A stretch of 64,000 nt of DNA from contig NZ_OY763919.1 in assembly GCF_963667735.1 (NCBI RefSeq), positions 1,241,539-1,305,538 of the forward strand. Reading direction: 5' to 3'. Both the position numbers and the translations under genes were made by a program. Each line of letters starts with the position of its first letter. The first letter of the stretch is position 1. The notes under the pieces are model-generated. The model was not told where the DNA came from, searched no databases, and was given only the letters and a program-made list of their open reading frames with translations. This document shows positions 25,505 to 34,284 of this stretch, piece by piece. Source of the stretch: an uncultured Methanoregula sp. Its GTDB lineage: Archaea > Halobacteriota > Methanomicrobia > Methanomicrobiales > Methanospirillaceae.

Positions 25505-26257
25505 ATGAACAAAGTTGGAAACGATTTCATCAATGGAACCCGGTGCCCGGATTATTCCACGGTCGACCTTGTCCTCCGTGTCCCGGAACCCCCCCACGAG
25601 CTCCCGGTTAAAAAAGGGCAGACGGTGATCAAGCTCCCCAGCCCGAAACGGTTCAAGCTCCCCGATGTACCGGTCAGGAAAGCCATCGAGAGCTATGAGC
25701 CCGTCGGGTTCTTCCCCCGCTCATCGATGGACTTGAAGCAGCTCTCCTACCTGCTCTGGTGCACCCAGGGATTCAAGAAGATCGTGGCAGAGACGATCGA
25801 GATCCGCAACTCGCCCTCCAGCGGCTCGCGGAACCCGCTGGAGACCTATTTTGTCGCGGGCGAGGTGGAAGGGCTGGAGACCGGGCTGTACCGGTATCTC
25901 CCGAAATCCCACAGCATCGTGGCCGAACGCATCGACACCGGCATTACCCTGGAGATGAGCACCGCGAGCCTGAACTTCAAGCTCACGACCCGGGCTGCGG
26001 TCACCTTCCTCTGGGTAGCGATCCCCTACCGTACGGTCTGGGCTGTGGGGAACCGGGGTTACCGGAGCGCACTGATCGAGGCCGGGCATGTCTGCCAGAG
26101 CCTGATCCTGGCAGCCGCGGGACTCGGGCTCCAGGTTGCCCCGATAGATCTCTTCCACGATGAACTGGTAACAACGCTCGCCAAGCTCGACCCGGAGACC
26201 CAGTGGCCGGTCTACCTTGCTGCCGTGGGCTCGGTCCAGGAGAACGTGGCCCTCTGA
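25505..26257 (+). CDS. SagB/ThcOx-type nitroreductase family oxidoreductase
   Basis: The 250-residue protein fits the SagB-type FMN-dependent dehydrogenase family: R-K-S-x-E-like RKAIESYEP near residue 58, LSYLLWCTQG (about 80), SPSSGSRNPLETYFVAGEVEGLETGLYRYLP (about 98-130) and a late GHVCQSLILAAAGLGLQVAPIDLF. SagB enzymes oxidise azolines during peptide maturation, but lone homologs in methanogens have no such peptide nearby and probably reduce another substrate. No precursor peptide or cyclodehydratase is visible here. It is a single gene between Fwd operon 2 and the MoeA fusion. Confidence 0.8.
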   Translation: MNKVGNDFINGTRCPDYSTVDLVLRVPEPPHELPVKKGQTVIKLPSPKRFKLPDVPVRKAIESYEPVGFFPRSSMDLKQLSYLLWCTQGFKKIVAETIEIRNSPSSGSRNPLETYFVAGEVEGLETGLYRYLPKSHSIVAERIDTGITLEMSTASLNFKLTTRAAVTFLWVAIPYRTVWAVGNRGYRSALIEAGHVCQSLILAAAGLGLQVAPIDLFHDELVTTLAKLDPETQWPVYLAAVGSVQENVAL

Positions 26258-26443
26258 CCCCGGCCCGTGGGGTCGGCCTTTCTCCCCTCTCTTTTTTGTG
26301 ACTGGTCAAAACGAATCGTTTATTCATGAACAGGGCCATAAATTGTTTTCAGTTGATTCAAGCCTCAAGTACATTTTTTTATCGCTATCCAAAGGAGAGG
26401 TACGCCCGCAGAATGAACACCCGTTTACACTCGCACCCCCACC

Positions 26444-28342
26444 ATGGTAAAACGCTACCTTGAACTCCGCTCCCTTGAAGAAGCGCTCGCCCTGCTGAAA
26501 GGATCGTTTGCCCACCCGGGGCGTACGGAAAAAGTGCCGGTGGTCAATGCGGTCGGGAGGGTTGTTGCAAAGCCGGTCTTTGCCAAATATTCCGTTCCTG
26601 AAGTGAATATCTCCGCAATGGACGGCATCGCGGTCCGGAGCAGGGACACCATCGGTGCAAGCGACCAGCATCCGGTAACCCTTGAGCATTTCGCCCGGGC
26701 AAACACCGGCAACATTGTACCTCCGGGGTTCGATGCGGTGATCATGATCGAAGATGTCTGGGAGGCGAAAGGTCGCGTCCAGATCCGCCGCTCCGCAGTG
26801 CCCTGGCAGCATGTCCGCCCCGCCGGGGAAGATATCAAGGAGAACAAGCTTGTTGTCCCGAAAGGGCACCTGATCCGGCCCTTCGATATCGGGGCGCTGG
26901 TCACGTACGGGATCACAACTATCGAAGTCCTGGCAGTCCGGATCGGGATCATCCCCACCGGAAGCGAACTCGTCCCGTTCGGGGTCCGGCCGGGGCCCGG
27001 CCAGGTGGTGGAGAGCAACACGGTCATGGCCGAGGTCTTCCTCTCGCAGATGGGGGCCCGCTGCACCCGCTACCCGATCGTGCCCGATGAGCCGGACATC
27101 ATCCGCGAGACCCTGCGCACCGCCACAAACGAGAACGATCTCGTCCTTATCTCTGCCGGCTCTTCCGCCGGTACCCGGGACTTCACCGAGATGGTGATCC
27201 GCTCGCTCGGGGATCTGATCTTCCACGGGGTGGCAGTCAAGCCCGGCAAACCGGTCATGCTTGGAAAGATCAAAGAAAAACCGGTTCTTGGCCTGCCGGG
27301 CTACCCGCTCGCCGCCCAGACGGTTCTCCGGGAATTCGCCGCACCCCTGCTTGAATCCTGGGGATTTGCCCCCGCACCTCACTACCCGGTCACGGTCCGC
27401 CTGGCCCAGCCGCTCACCTCCGACATCGGGTTCGACGAGTTCGTTCCGATATTTGTCGGCCGGGTAGGGACAACCTATATCGGGACTCCTCATGGGAAGG
27501 GGGCGTTTGCCCAGATGGCAACCGTGAAAGCCAACGGATACACCCACATTCCGGCACCGGTTGAAGGGTACGAGGCAGGAACCGAACTTGAAGTGATGCT
27601 CACAACCGATCCCGGGAGCATAGACCGGACCCTTATCCTGACGGGTTCGATCGACCCGGCCCTTGAGGAACTCGCCGGGCTGGCTCACGACAAAGGCCTC
27701 TTCCTCCATGCCACCAATCCCGGCAACACCTCCGGGATCCAGGCACTTCTCAGCTGCAGCTGCCATGCGGCGCCGCTGGTCCTGCCCGCCCAATCGCTTT
27801 CCTCATACCCGCCCCTTATGCAATACCCGGAATCCGGCGATCTGGCGTTCATCCACATCGCCACCGTCGAAGTTGGTATAGCCTCCCGCGATGGCCTGGG
27901 CATAAAAGATCTCACGCGTGCCCGGTTCATCAATACCCGGAAAGAGACCCCCTCCCGGACGGTTCTTGACACGCTGCTTTCCGCTGAAGGCATCGATCCC
28001 TCCCATGTGAACGGTTACCTGCAGGTGGTCCATGGCCCGCCGGCAGTGGCTGCCGCAATCCGGAACGGGTTTGCAGATGCCGGCATCTGCACGTCGAGTA
28101 TTGCCCGTGCCAGCGGCCTCCGGTTCGTCCCGGTTGCGCATGAGGATTACGAGCTTGCCGTGCGGCTGGAACTGTTAAACGACAGCCGGATGGGGCTGCT
28201 CCTCTCGATAATCCGGTCCCCGCAGTTCCATGAGATCCTTGAAAAGACCGGCGGGTACGACCTCAGCCTTACCGGAACTCTCCGGATGCTGGATGCCGGA
28301 AACACGCTTGCGCCCGTCTCCCCTCCCACCGGGTCTCCCTGA
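26444..28342 (+). CDS. moeA: Molybdopterin molybdotransferase MoeA fused to a PBP-like domain
   Basis: The 632-residue protein has two parts. Residues 1-400 are MoeA: NISAMDGIAVRS (about 56), RPAGEDIKENKLVVPKG, GIIPTGSEL (about 170), the SAGSSAGTRDFT segment (about 238) and GLPGYPLAAQ (about 282). MoeA inserts molybdate or tungstate into adenylylated molybdopterin. Residues 400-630 resemble a type-2 periplasmic binding domain without signal peptide (ILTGSIDPALEELAGLAHDKG, then ESGDLAFIHIATV). This fusion occurs in archaea and may sense or present the oxyanion, which is inferred. It lies between the Fwd and Fdh genes that need its product. Confidence 0.88.
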   Translation: MVKRYLELRSLEEALALLKGSFAHPGRTEKVPVVNAVGRVVAKPVFAKYSVPEVNISAMDGIAVRSRDTIGASDQHPVTLEHFARANTGNIVPPGFDAVIMIEDVWEAKGRVQIRRSAVPWQHVRPAGEDIKENKLVVPKGHLIRPFDIGALVTYGITTIEVLAVRIGIIPTGSELVPFGVRPGPGQVVESNTVMAEVFLSQMGARCTRYPIVPDEPDIIRETLRTATNENDLVLISAGSSAGTRDFTEMVIRSLGDLIFHGVAVKPGKPVMLGKIKEKPVLGLPGYPLAAQTVLREFAAPLLESWGFAPAPHYPVTVRLAQPLTSDIGFDEFVPIFVGRVGTTYIGTPHGKGAFAQMATVKANGYTHIPAPVEGYEAGTELEVMLTTDPGSIDRTLILTGSIDPALEELAGLAHDKGLFLHATNPGNTSGIQALLSCSCHAAPLVLPAQSLSSYPPLMQYPESGDLAFIHIATVEVGIASRDGLGIKDLTRARFINTRKETPSRTVLDTLLSAEGIDPSHVNGYLQVVHGPPAVAAAIRNGFADAGICTSSIARASGLRFVPVAHEDYELAVRLELLNDSRMGLLLSIIRSPQFHEILEKTGGYDLSLTGTLRMLDAGNTLAPVSPPTGSP

Positions 28343-28393
28343 ACCCCGGGGTAAATTCTTTCATTCGTTCCTTGCCGCCGGACCGTTCAGATT

Positions 28394-28435
28394 GATAAAA
28401 AAAGAGTGCCCGGGTGCGGGATAGAGCACCGGGCA
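28394..28435 (-). terminator. Hairpin plus T-run after the ferritin-like gene
   Basis: On the minus strand a stem pairs TGCCCGG-TGC (28426-28435) with GCA-C-CCGGGCA (28407-28417) around an 8-base loop with one bulge. Seven T residues follow, 13 bases downstream of the ferritin-like gene. It looks like a bacterial-style intrinsic terminator, unusual for archaea where the T-run alone is usual. Confidence 0.6.
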
Positions 28436-28448
28436 ACCTACAATACGG

Positions 28449-28907
28449 TTACCACCAGGTCTCGGGGAAGGCCATGTTGGTGTAGATATCCTCGAGCCGC
28501 GCCTTGTGCCCTCTCTCCATGTTGGCGAGCTGGGTGAAGAGCAGCTGGGTCTCCAGGTCTGCAGCTGCATTTGCAAGCTGGGTGTACATCTGCATAGCCT
28601 CCAGCTCTTTCTTGATGGCAAGGACCAGGCCGTCGAGCGGCTTTAAGTCCGTTGTCAGTTTCGGCGACGGGAGTGCATCCCCGACCTTGTAATCGTGGCC
28701 GGCGGCAAACTTCATCTTGCTTGCGTCTTTTGTCAAGAACGCCTGGAGGAACTCGCGGTGTTTCTTCTCCTCACCGGCAAGCTCATCGAAGAGGTCCTTC
28801 AGGTTCTTGTCCTTTACCTTGTCAGCAATGGTCCGGTAAAACGTGTAGGCTTCAACTTCTCTGTCGATAGCCGTTGAAATGATCTTTTTTGCATCTTCTG
28901 TCTTCAT
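28449..28907 (-). CDS. Ferritin-like diiron protein (rubrerythrin domain)
   Basis: The 152-residue protein has the four-helix diiron pattern: DREVEAYTFYR (helix A), AGEEKKHREFLQ (ExxH, helix B), IKKELEAMQMY (helix C) and NMERGHKARLED (ExxH, helix D). It lacks a rubredoxin domain, so it is the short ferritin-like form. It would protect oxygen-sensitive metalloenzymes by peroxide reduction. It lies 30 bases after fdhB on the same strand and probably belongs to the fdhA-fdhB transcription unit. Confidence 0.83.
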   Translation of the reverse strand: MKTEDAKKIISTAIDREVEAYTFYRTIADKVKDKNLKDLFDELAGEEKKHREFLQAFLTKDASKMKFAAGHDYKVGDALPSPKLTTDLKPLDGLVLAIKKELEAMQMYTQLANAAADLETQLLFTQLANMERGHKARLEDIYTNMAFPETWW

Positions 28908-28937
28908 ACATACACCTCCACAAAAATTTTTATGTGA

Positions 28938-30191
28938 TTATTTCCGGGGAACCGGGTTGAACACATTCTGGTAGATCAGGTCGCTTCCCGTGTTGTTGAG
29001 CCGCCCACGCTCCTCTTTCTCCTCGGCATAGGCCATGAGCGGGAGTTCCATGTTGACGCCCGGCACGTGGCCGAACATCTTCTCAAGCTCGACCTGCTGG
29101 GAGTGCATAATGAGGGCGTTTGGGATCTCCGCGGCACAGACTTCCTCGCACTGCCCGCAGTTCACGCAGGAGTCGGCAATGTGGGAGTACCGGATCAGGT
29201 GGAACATGAAGTTGACCGGCAGCTCGCCCGGGGGAACCATGGCCGGGTTCTTGGTCGTGCAGTCAACGCAGTAGCAGATCGGGCAGACATCGATGCACTG
29301 GTAGCACTTGATGCACCGGGCGGTCTCGCTTAAGATCTTCTTTAACCGGTCCTTGCCCTCGCCAAGGGCTTCGAAGTCGTGCTTGCGCCACTTGTCGCCA
29401 AGCTTGAGCATTGCGCCCTCGACCTTTCCGCGGATCTCAAGACCCTTGGGGTTGGCGGCCTCGGTTGCAAGGATACCTTTCTTGACAGCGCCGTCGATGA
29501 GGGATGCACCCTTCTCGGAGCAGACCTCGATAAAGGTTGCCTTTCCGGCCTTGGGGCCGATGACTCCCCAGTTTCCGCAGGCAAGGTCTGCCTGCCGTGG
29601 GATCTTCATCTTGCAACGGCGGCAGTTCGAACGGCGGCCAAAGCCTGCCTCTTCGAGCTCGTCAACGGAGATGCCCTTGTGGCCTCCCTCGTACTCGATG
29701 ATGAACTGGCCCTTGTCGATCTCTTCCTTGTGGACCTTCTCGGGGTCGACATCGTACTTCTCCCGGATCATCTTGCGGGCAAGGACCGGGCTGACCGATC
29801 CACCGCAGTTGACGCCGATCATGACGATGTTGTCAAGGTTGATCTGCTTGCGCTTGGCGAGTTCATAGAACCCCATGGCATCGCAGCCCTTGACGGTGAC
29901 ACCGATCTTCTTGTCCTTTGCACCGTCAAGGTACTTCTTGACGAGCTTGGGCATGAGGAGGGTCCCGCAGTGGAGTGAACCGGCGGTCTTTGCAATGTCC
30001 TTGGGGTCGGTGATGATGACCGGGACGGCATCGTACAGGTCAACACCCTTGGTTACGGCAAGGACTGCATCGACCATTTTCGTCTCGAGCGCAAACTTCC
30101 AGAGGGCGGATACTGCGCCACCGAGTTCGGCTTTCTTCTGGATCTCTGCGTCATTTGTCCAGGCATAGAGCATATCGCCTTTCTTTGACAT
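28938..30191 (-). CDS. fdhB: F420-dependent formate dehydrogenase beta subunit
   Basis: The 417-residue protein is the FrhB/FdhB-type flavin and Fe-S subunit that passes electrons from the molybdopterin subunit to F420. A central FrhB domain contains GFGRRSNCRRCKMKIPRQADLACGNWG (about 183-210). Two C-terminal ferredoxin motifs follow: CIKCYQCIDVCPICYCVDC (about 290) and CVNCGQCEEVC (about 340). It begins three bases after fdhA. Confidence 0.92.
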   Translation of the reverse strand: MSKKGDMLYAWTNDAEIQKKAELGGAVSALWKFALETKMVDAVLAVTKGVDLYDAVPVIITDPKDIAKTAGSLHCGTLLMPKLVKKYLDGAKDKKIGVTVKGCDAMGFYELAKRKQINLDNIVMIGVNCGGSVSPVLARKMIREKYDVDPEKVHKEEIDKGQFIIEYEGGHKGISVDELEEAGFGRRSNCRRCKMKIPRQADLACGNWGVIGPKAGKATFIEVCSEKGASLIDGAVKKGILATEAANPKGLEIRGKVEGAMLKLGDKWRKHDFEALGEGKDRLKKILSETARCIKCYQCIDVCPICYCVDCTTKNPAMVPPGELPVNFMFHLIRYSHIADSCVNCGQCEEVCAAEIPNALIMHSQQVELEKMFGHVPGVNMELPLMAYAEEKEERGRLNNTGSDLIYQNVFNPVPRK

Positions 30192-30194
30192 GGT

Positions 30195-32261
30195 TCAGGC
30201 CCCCGTGATCTTCTCGACCTTGACAGCACAGTGCTTGAGCTCGGGCATCTTGGAGAGCGGATCGAGTGCGGTGTTGGTGAGGTCGTTTGCACCATGGGCA
30301 AAGTGCATAGGCATGTACAGAACTTTCGGTCCCACATCGTCGGTTACGCGTGCAATGGCAATGGATTCGCCACGGCGGCTTGTCACTTTGACCTTCTCGT
30401 ACGGCTTGATGCCGAGTTCCTTTGCATCCAGCGTGTTCATCTGCATGTAGTTTTCCGGCACATCGTTGTGGAGGGTCGGGCTCCGGTCGGTCTGGGTTCT
30501 TGTGTGGTAGTGGAAGATGATACGGCCGGTCATCAGGGTGAACGGGTACTCGGCATCGGCAACTTCCGCGGGCGGGCGGTACTCGAGGCCGAACATGGTG
30601 CCCTTGCCATCCGCTGCGGAGAACTTTCCGATGTGGAGGATAGGTGTTCCCGGGTGCTCGATGGTCGGGCAGGGCCAGTGGATGGCCTCGGGCTTCTCGA
30701 TCTTCTCGTAGGTCACGCCGAACTGGCCGGGGGTGACCGAGCGCATGTCGTCCCAGACATCCTTGGCACTCTTCCAGTCAAAGCCCTTGAGGCCCATCTT
30801 CTTTGCAAGCATGCCGATGATCTCCCAGTCGTACTTCGACTCGCCGGGACCGTCAACGGCCTTCCGGACACGGTTGACACGGCGCTCGCCGCTGGTGAAG
30901 GTTCCATCCTTCTCGGCAAAGCAGGTGCCGGGCAGGACCACATCTGCGTACTCGCAGCTCTCGTTCCAGTAGATATCCTGGATAACGAGGAAGTCAAGCT
31001 TATCGAGGGATCTCCGGACATGGTTCGAGTCCGGGTAGGAGACGACCGGGTTCAGGCCAAGGATGTACATCGCCTTGATCGGGTCGCCGCACTGGGTGAT
31101 CTGCTCGGTTAAGGTGACACCATACCAGTCGGGCAGGGAGCCTTCCTTCATGAACCAGGCCTTCTCCATCTTGGCACGGTTCTCGGGAACGGCAACGGCC
31201 TGGTAGCCGGAGAAGACGTTCGGGTAAGCACCCATGTCGCAGGCACCCTGCACATTGTTCTGGCCACGGAGCGGGTTGACACCCACACCGGGGCGTCCGA
31301 CATTACCGGTCAGGAGAGCGAGGTTGCCCATTGAACGGACGTTGTCGGTACCGGTGGTGAGCTCGGTGATGCCGAGGCAGTAGATGATGACCGCGTTCTT
31401 TGCCTTCGCATACTGGCGGGCGAACTCCAGGACGGTCTCCTGCGGGACACCATGGATTTTCGTGGCATCGGCATACTTCTCGACCGTCTTCTTGAGGTCC
31501 TCGAAGCCTTTTGTCCGTTCCTTGATGTACTCCTTGTCCTCAAGTCCTTCCTTGATGATGTAGTACATCATGTTGTTGGCAAGGGCAATGTGGGTCGATG
31601 GGTTGAACCGGATGTACTTGTCGGCAAGCCGTGCTGTCGGGCTGTACCGGGGGTCGACGACCACGATTGGGATTCCCTTCTTCTTGGCCTGCATGACGCG
31701 GCGGGCGGCCAGCGGGTGGGCCTCAACGGCGTTGGAACCCCAGATGACAATCAGGTCTGAGTTCAGGACATCCTCGAACGGGTTCGTTGCTGCACCGGAA
31801 CCGAACGAGAGCGAGAGACCGGCAACCGAGGGTCCGTGGCAGATACGGGCGCAGTTGTCGACGTTGTTGGTCTGGAACGCGACCCGTGCCCACTTCTGCA
31901 GGGCATAGCAGTCCTCGTTGACGGTACGGCACGAGGTATGGAAACCAAGGGCCCGGGGGCCGAGCTTGTCGGAGACTTCCTTGAACTTCTTTGTAATCAG
32001 GTCAATGGCTTCGTCCCACGAGGCTTCCTCGAACTTGTCGCCCTTCTTGATCAAAGGCTTGGTCAGCCGGCCCGGCTTCTGGACCGTCTCCCAGCAGGTT
32101 GCACCCTTCGGGCAGAGCTTGCCCTCGTTGATCGGGGACCGCTTGTACGGTTCGACACCAACGAGCTTATTCCCCTGGGATACGAGGTTCAGGCCGCAGC
32201 CCACACCGCAGTACGGACAGGTCGTTGCTGTATACTTAAGAGCATTTTTCATATCTTCCAT
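30195..32261 (-). CDS. fdhA: Formate dehydrogenase alpha subunit, molybdopterin enzyme
   Basis: The 688-residue protein is the formate-oxidising subunit. C15-x2-C18-x3-C22-x27-C50 binds the [4Fe-4S] cluster, and Cys141 in NCARICHGPS is the metal ligand, an ordinary Cys rather than selenocysteine. IWGSNAVEAHPLAARR, LRGQNNVQGACDMG and DRSPTLHNDVPENYM bind the two pterins. No membrane segment or signal is seen, so the enzyme is cytoplasmic and F420-linked, able to feed hydrogenase- or Hdr-linked methanogenesis. The promoter lies about 130 bases upstream. Confidence 0.93.
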   Translation of the reverse strand: MEDMKNALKYTATTCPYCGVGCGLNLVSQGNKLVGVEPYKRSPINEGKLCPKGATCWETVQKPGRLTKPLIKKGDKFEEASWDEAIDLITKKFKEVSDKLGPRALGFHTSCRTVNEDCYALQKWARVAFQTNNVDNCARICHGPSVAGLSLSFGSGAATNPFEDVLNSDLIVIWGSNAVEAHPLAARRVMQAKKKGIPIVVVDPRYSPTARLADKYIRFNPSTHIALANNMMYYIIKEGLEDKEYIKERTKGFEDLKKTVEKYADATKIHGVPQETVLEFARQYAKAKNAVIIYCLGITELTTGTDNVRSMGNLALLTGNVGRPGVGVNPLRGQNNVQGACDMGAYPNVFSGYQAVAVPENRAKMEKAWFMKEGSLPDWYGVTLTEQITQCGDPIKAMYILGLNPVVSYPDSNHVRRSLDKLDFLVIQDIYWNESCEYADVVLPGTCFAEKDGTFTSGERRVNRVRKAVDGPGESKYDWEIIGMLAKKMGLKGFDWKSAKDVWDDMRSVTPGQFGVTYEKIEKPEAIHWPCPTIEHPGTPILHIGKFSAADGKGTMFGLEYRPPAEVADAEYPFTLMTGRIIFHYHTRTQTDRSPTLHNDVPENYMQMNTLDAKELGIKPYEKVKVTSRRGESIAIARVTDDVGPKVLYMPMHFAHGANDLTNTALDPLSKMPELKHCAVKVEKITGA

Positions 32262-32348
32262 TGTCTATCACCAAAACTTCACGGGGGAACCTGCCAAAAA
32301 CGGATAGTTCCCCGTACACACACCTCTGGTGTTTGATATCTGCAAAAC

Positions 32349-32358
32349 TGGTTAACCA
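32349..32358. promoter_or_regulatory. Palindrome near the fdhA transcription start
   Basis: TGGTTAACCA, a perfect 10-base palindrome, lies about 33 bases downstream of the fdhA TATA box, close to the expected transcription start. Its GGTTAAC half resembles sites upstream of the ECF operon and the tungstate importer. Confidence 0.4.
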
Positions 32359-32390
32359 ATTCTGCTTGATTGTTGATCTCTGTAAACACC

Positions 32391-32400
32391 GTATTTATAC
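32391..32400 (-). promoter_or_regulatory. TATA box of the fdhA-fdhB operon
   Basis: On the minus strand this reads GTATAAATAC, a near-consensus archaeal TATA box. It implies an untranslated leader of about 100 bases before fdhA, long for an archaeon and a possible site for control. Confidence 0.6.
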
Positions 32401-32541
32401 ATTATGAAAAATGTCCCGAAATTGGAGATTAGTCGGGGGTTATCCGGATTCAATATCATCTCCGGCAGCAAACAGTGAGAAAAAGATCGATCAAAAGATG
32501 CATCCGCGCAAAAGTCTTCCTTGCCCCCGGGGGTCATCGTC

Positions 32542-33114
32542 ATGAAAGTCCGTTCCCTGCCTCCCATGCTTATCCAGATTGTTCATACCGCACTCCAGGC
32601 CTGCGACAAAACCCGGTACTCTGTCTATGGACCCTGTCCTGCCTGCGGCGGCACCCTGTCCGGTTATGATTCAAGAAAGAAACGGTTCGCCGTCCTGCGC
32701 GAAGAAGGAGAAGAGATCCCGGTTGAGGTGATCCTCCAGAGATCCTACTGCTGTTCCTGCGGGAAGATCGTGGTGCCGGAGGGGCCGTTTTATCCGAAGA
32801 CCCGGATAGGATCGCCGGTTGTGGATCTCTCTCGGGCCTTTGCAGGGACCATGCCACCCGGCCGGGTGGCAGCGCGGCTCGAGCAGATGGGAATCATCGT
32901 GGACCGGGGCAGCGTGCGGGAGTATATCAGCGGAGATTTTCCTGCGGTTCCCACCATTGCCGGGTTCGGTATGACGATCCCCATCACCATCATTTCTCTT
33001 TCAGGTCTTGCCGGGTCGGTGCAGGAGAGCCGTGCGGTAAGCGGAGAAGATATCCTGGCTGCCTGCAATTTTCCTGCACGGTACGGAATGGGGCAGCGGG
33101 ATACTCCGGGCTGA
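32542..33114 (+). CDS. Zinc-ribbon protein of unknown function
   Basis: The ATG at 32542 is preferred over a TTG 21 bases upstream. The 190-residue product has two Cys pairs, CPACGG (about 32) and CCSCGK (about 67), forming a treble or zinc-ribbon module, followed by a helical region (DLSRAFAGTMPPGRVAARLEQMGIIVDRGSVREYI) that looks like a helix-turn-helix. This combination resembles the N-terminal part of some transposases and transcription factors. The remaining 60 residues are not a nuclease. It is probably a nucleic-acid-binding protein. The family is not recognised. Confidence 0.6.
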   Translation: MKVRSLPPMLIQIVHTALQACDKTRYSVYGPCPACGGTLSGYDSRKKRFAVLREEGEEIPVEVILQRSYCCSCGKIVVPEGPFYPKTRIGSPVVDLSRAFAGTMPPGRVAARLEQMGIIVDRGSVREYISGDFPAVPTIAGFGMTIPITIISLSGLAGSVQESRAVSGEDILAACNFPARYGMGQRDTPG

Positions 33115-33192
33115 ATGCGAGAACCGGTCCGGTTTGCAGCTGCCGTTTTACTTTCACAAAATGTTTATCGGATGGTATATCAACCGGTGATC

Positions 33193-33831
33193 ATGCAAAC
33201 AGGCCCCCATGAAGAGACTCCGGAAGCACTGAAAGCCAGTATGGAACGGGGCGGTGTACGGCCGCAGCTCCAGGAAGAGATCCTCCGGCTCGCGGAATTC
33301 CACACCTACCCGGCCCCGGGCGTACTCATCGGTGCGTTCATGGTGGATTATGCCCTGGAACTGCTCGGTGTTACTCCCGACCAGAAACTCTACGGGGTCT
33401 GCGAAACCCCCAAATGCCTTCCCGATGCCCTGCAGGTGCTGGCCCATATCACCACCGGGAACAACCGGCTGAAGATCGTGCCCATCGGGAAATTCGCGAT
33501 CACCATCAACGCCCCCACCGAAGACCCGACTGCCGAGGCAATCCGGGTCTATGTCGATCTCGAGAAACTGAAAAAATATCCAACTATCGATGTCTGGTAT
33601 GCCAACAGCCCGGCCTTTGATAAAAAGACCATGAAGGGGAGACTCTTCGATGAGATCTTCCGTGCCGGACGGCAGATCCTGTCCTATGAGCGGGTGGTGG
33701 TGCCGGTGAACAAGAAGAAGAAATGGACGTCGGTCACCTGCCCGAAGTGCGGGGAGACTGTGCCGGATTATCTTATGGAAGGGGACCGGTGTGCTGCCTG
33801 CGGGTCGATGAAATATTACCGGAATACATAA
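33193..33831 (+). CDS. FmdE-family protein
   Basis: The ATG at 33193 is preceded immediately by GGTGATC, a strong match to the 16S anti-Shine-Dalgarno sequence; ATG at 33172 is possible. The 212-residue protein has an FmdE-type domain (HTYPAPGVLIGAFMVDYALELLG, KLYGVCETPKCLPDALQVLAHITTGNNRLKI) and a C-terminal zinc finger (CPKCG near 182, CAACG near 199). FmdE proteins accompany molybdenum formylmethanofuran dehydrogenase, though their role is not settled. The usual FHGHxCPG motif is altered to FHTYPAPG here, so the first metal site may be lost. Confidence 0.78.
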   Translation: MQTGPHEETPEALKASMERGGVRPQLQEEILRLAEFHTYPAPGVLIGAFMVDYALELLGVTPDQKLYGVCETPKCLPDALQVLAHITTGNNRLKIVPIGKFAITINAPTEDPTAEAIRVYVDLEKLKKYPTIDVWYANSPAFDKKTMKGRLFDEIFRAGRQILSYERVVVPVNKKKKWTSVTCPKCGETVPDYLMEGDRCAACGSMKYYRNT

Positions 33832-33876
33832 AGCGAATCACGTGATGTAAAAAAATGCAGGATTATTACCCTGCAA

Positions 33877-34284
33877 TTATTTGTTTTCCGGGTTTACTTT
33901 CCGGACCGGTTTTTTGACCCAGGTCAGTTCCTTGCCGTCGAAAGCAAAGGATTTCATGACAAATATCTTCAGGTCTTTTGGCAGTCCGGATACATCCGCA
34001 TTGCCCGGAACGATGACAGCGTAATCATAGCGGGGAATGGTGCCATCGAGCACGGGCTCGGGCCGGATAAGCTCGTCGATCATATCGAGCGTGACCTCTT
34101 TTTTGAACGTGACCAGGATCCGGACAATCTCCCGGCATCCGCTGTTCATGCGCTGCGCGATGACAACGGTGTCGTAGCCGGCCCCCTTCTTCCGGGGATT
34201 TATCTTCCAGCCATCGGAGCTGGAATAGAGTCGGTTGATCTCCTGCAATACGAAATCGTGCATGATGTCAGTGCAGATACCCAT
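33877..34284 (-). CDS. Unknown 135-residue protein, paralog of the gene at 36049
   Basis: The start at 34284 follows a GTTAAC-containing AT-rich promoter; longer readings run through it. The protein is soluble and mixed alpha/beta, with GWKINPRKKGAGYDTVV, RILVTFKKEVTLDMIDEL and an end MKSFAFDGKELTWVKKPVRKV. That end and the MG-x2-x-D-x-M-x2-F start match the 137-residue protein at 36049. I do not recognise the family. The AFxFxxxxLxWxxK end may be a conserved signature. Confidence 0.6.
   Translation of the reverse strand: MGICTDIMHDFVLQEINRLYSSSDGWKINPRKKGAGYDTVVIAQRMNSGCREIVRILVTFKKEVTLDMIDELIRPEPVLDGTIPRYDYAVIVPGNADVSGLPKDLKIFVMKSFAFDGKELTWVKKPVRKVNPENK

Noticed and set aside
25505..26257. 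A thiazole/oxazole-modified peptide cluster around the SagB-like gene
   Set aside because: No YcaO cyclodehydratase, precursor peptide or transporter lies nearby; it is better read as a lone nitroreductase-family enzyme.
32542..33114. Transposase or insertion-sequence origin of the zinc-ribbon gene
   Set aside because: The zinc-ribbon plus helix-turn-helix resembles transposase N-termini, but no catalytic DDE motif, terminal inverted repeat or target duplication is visible.
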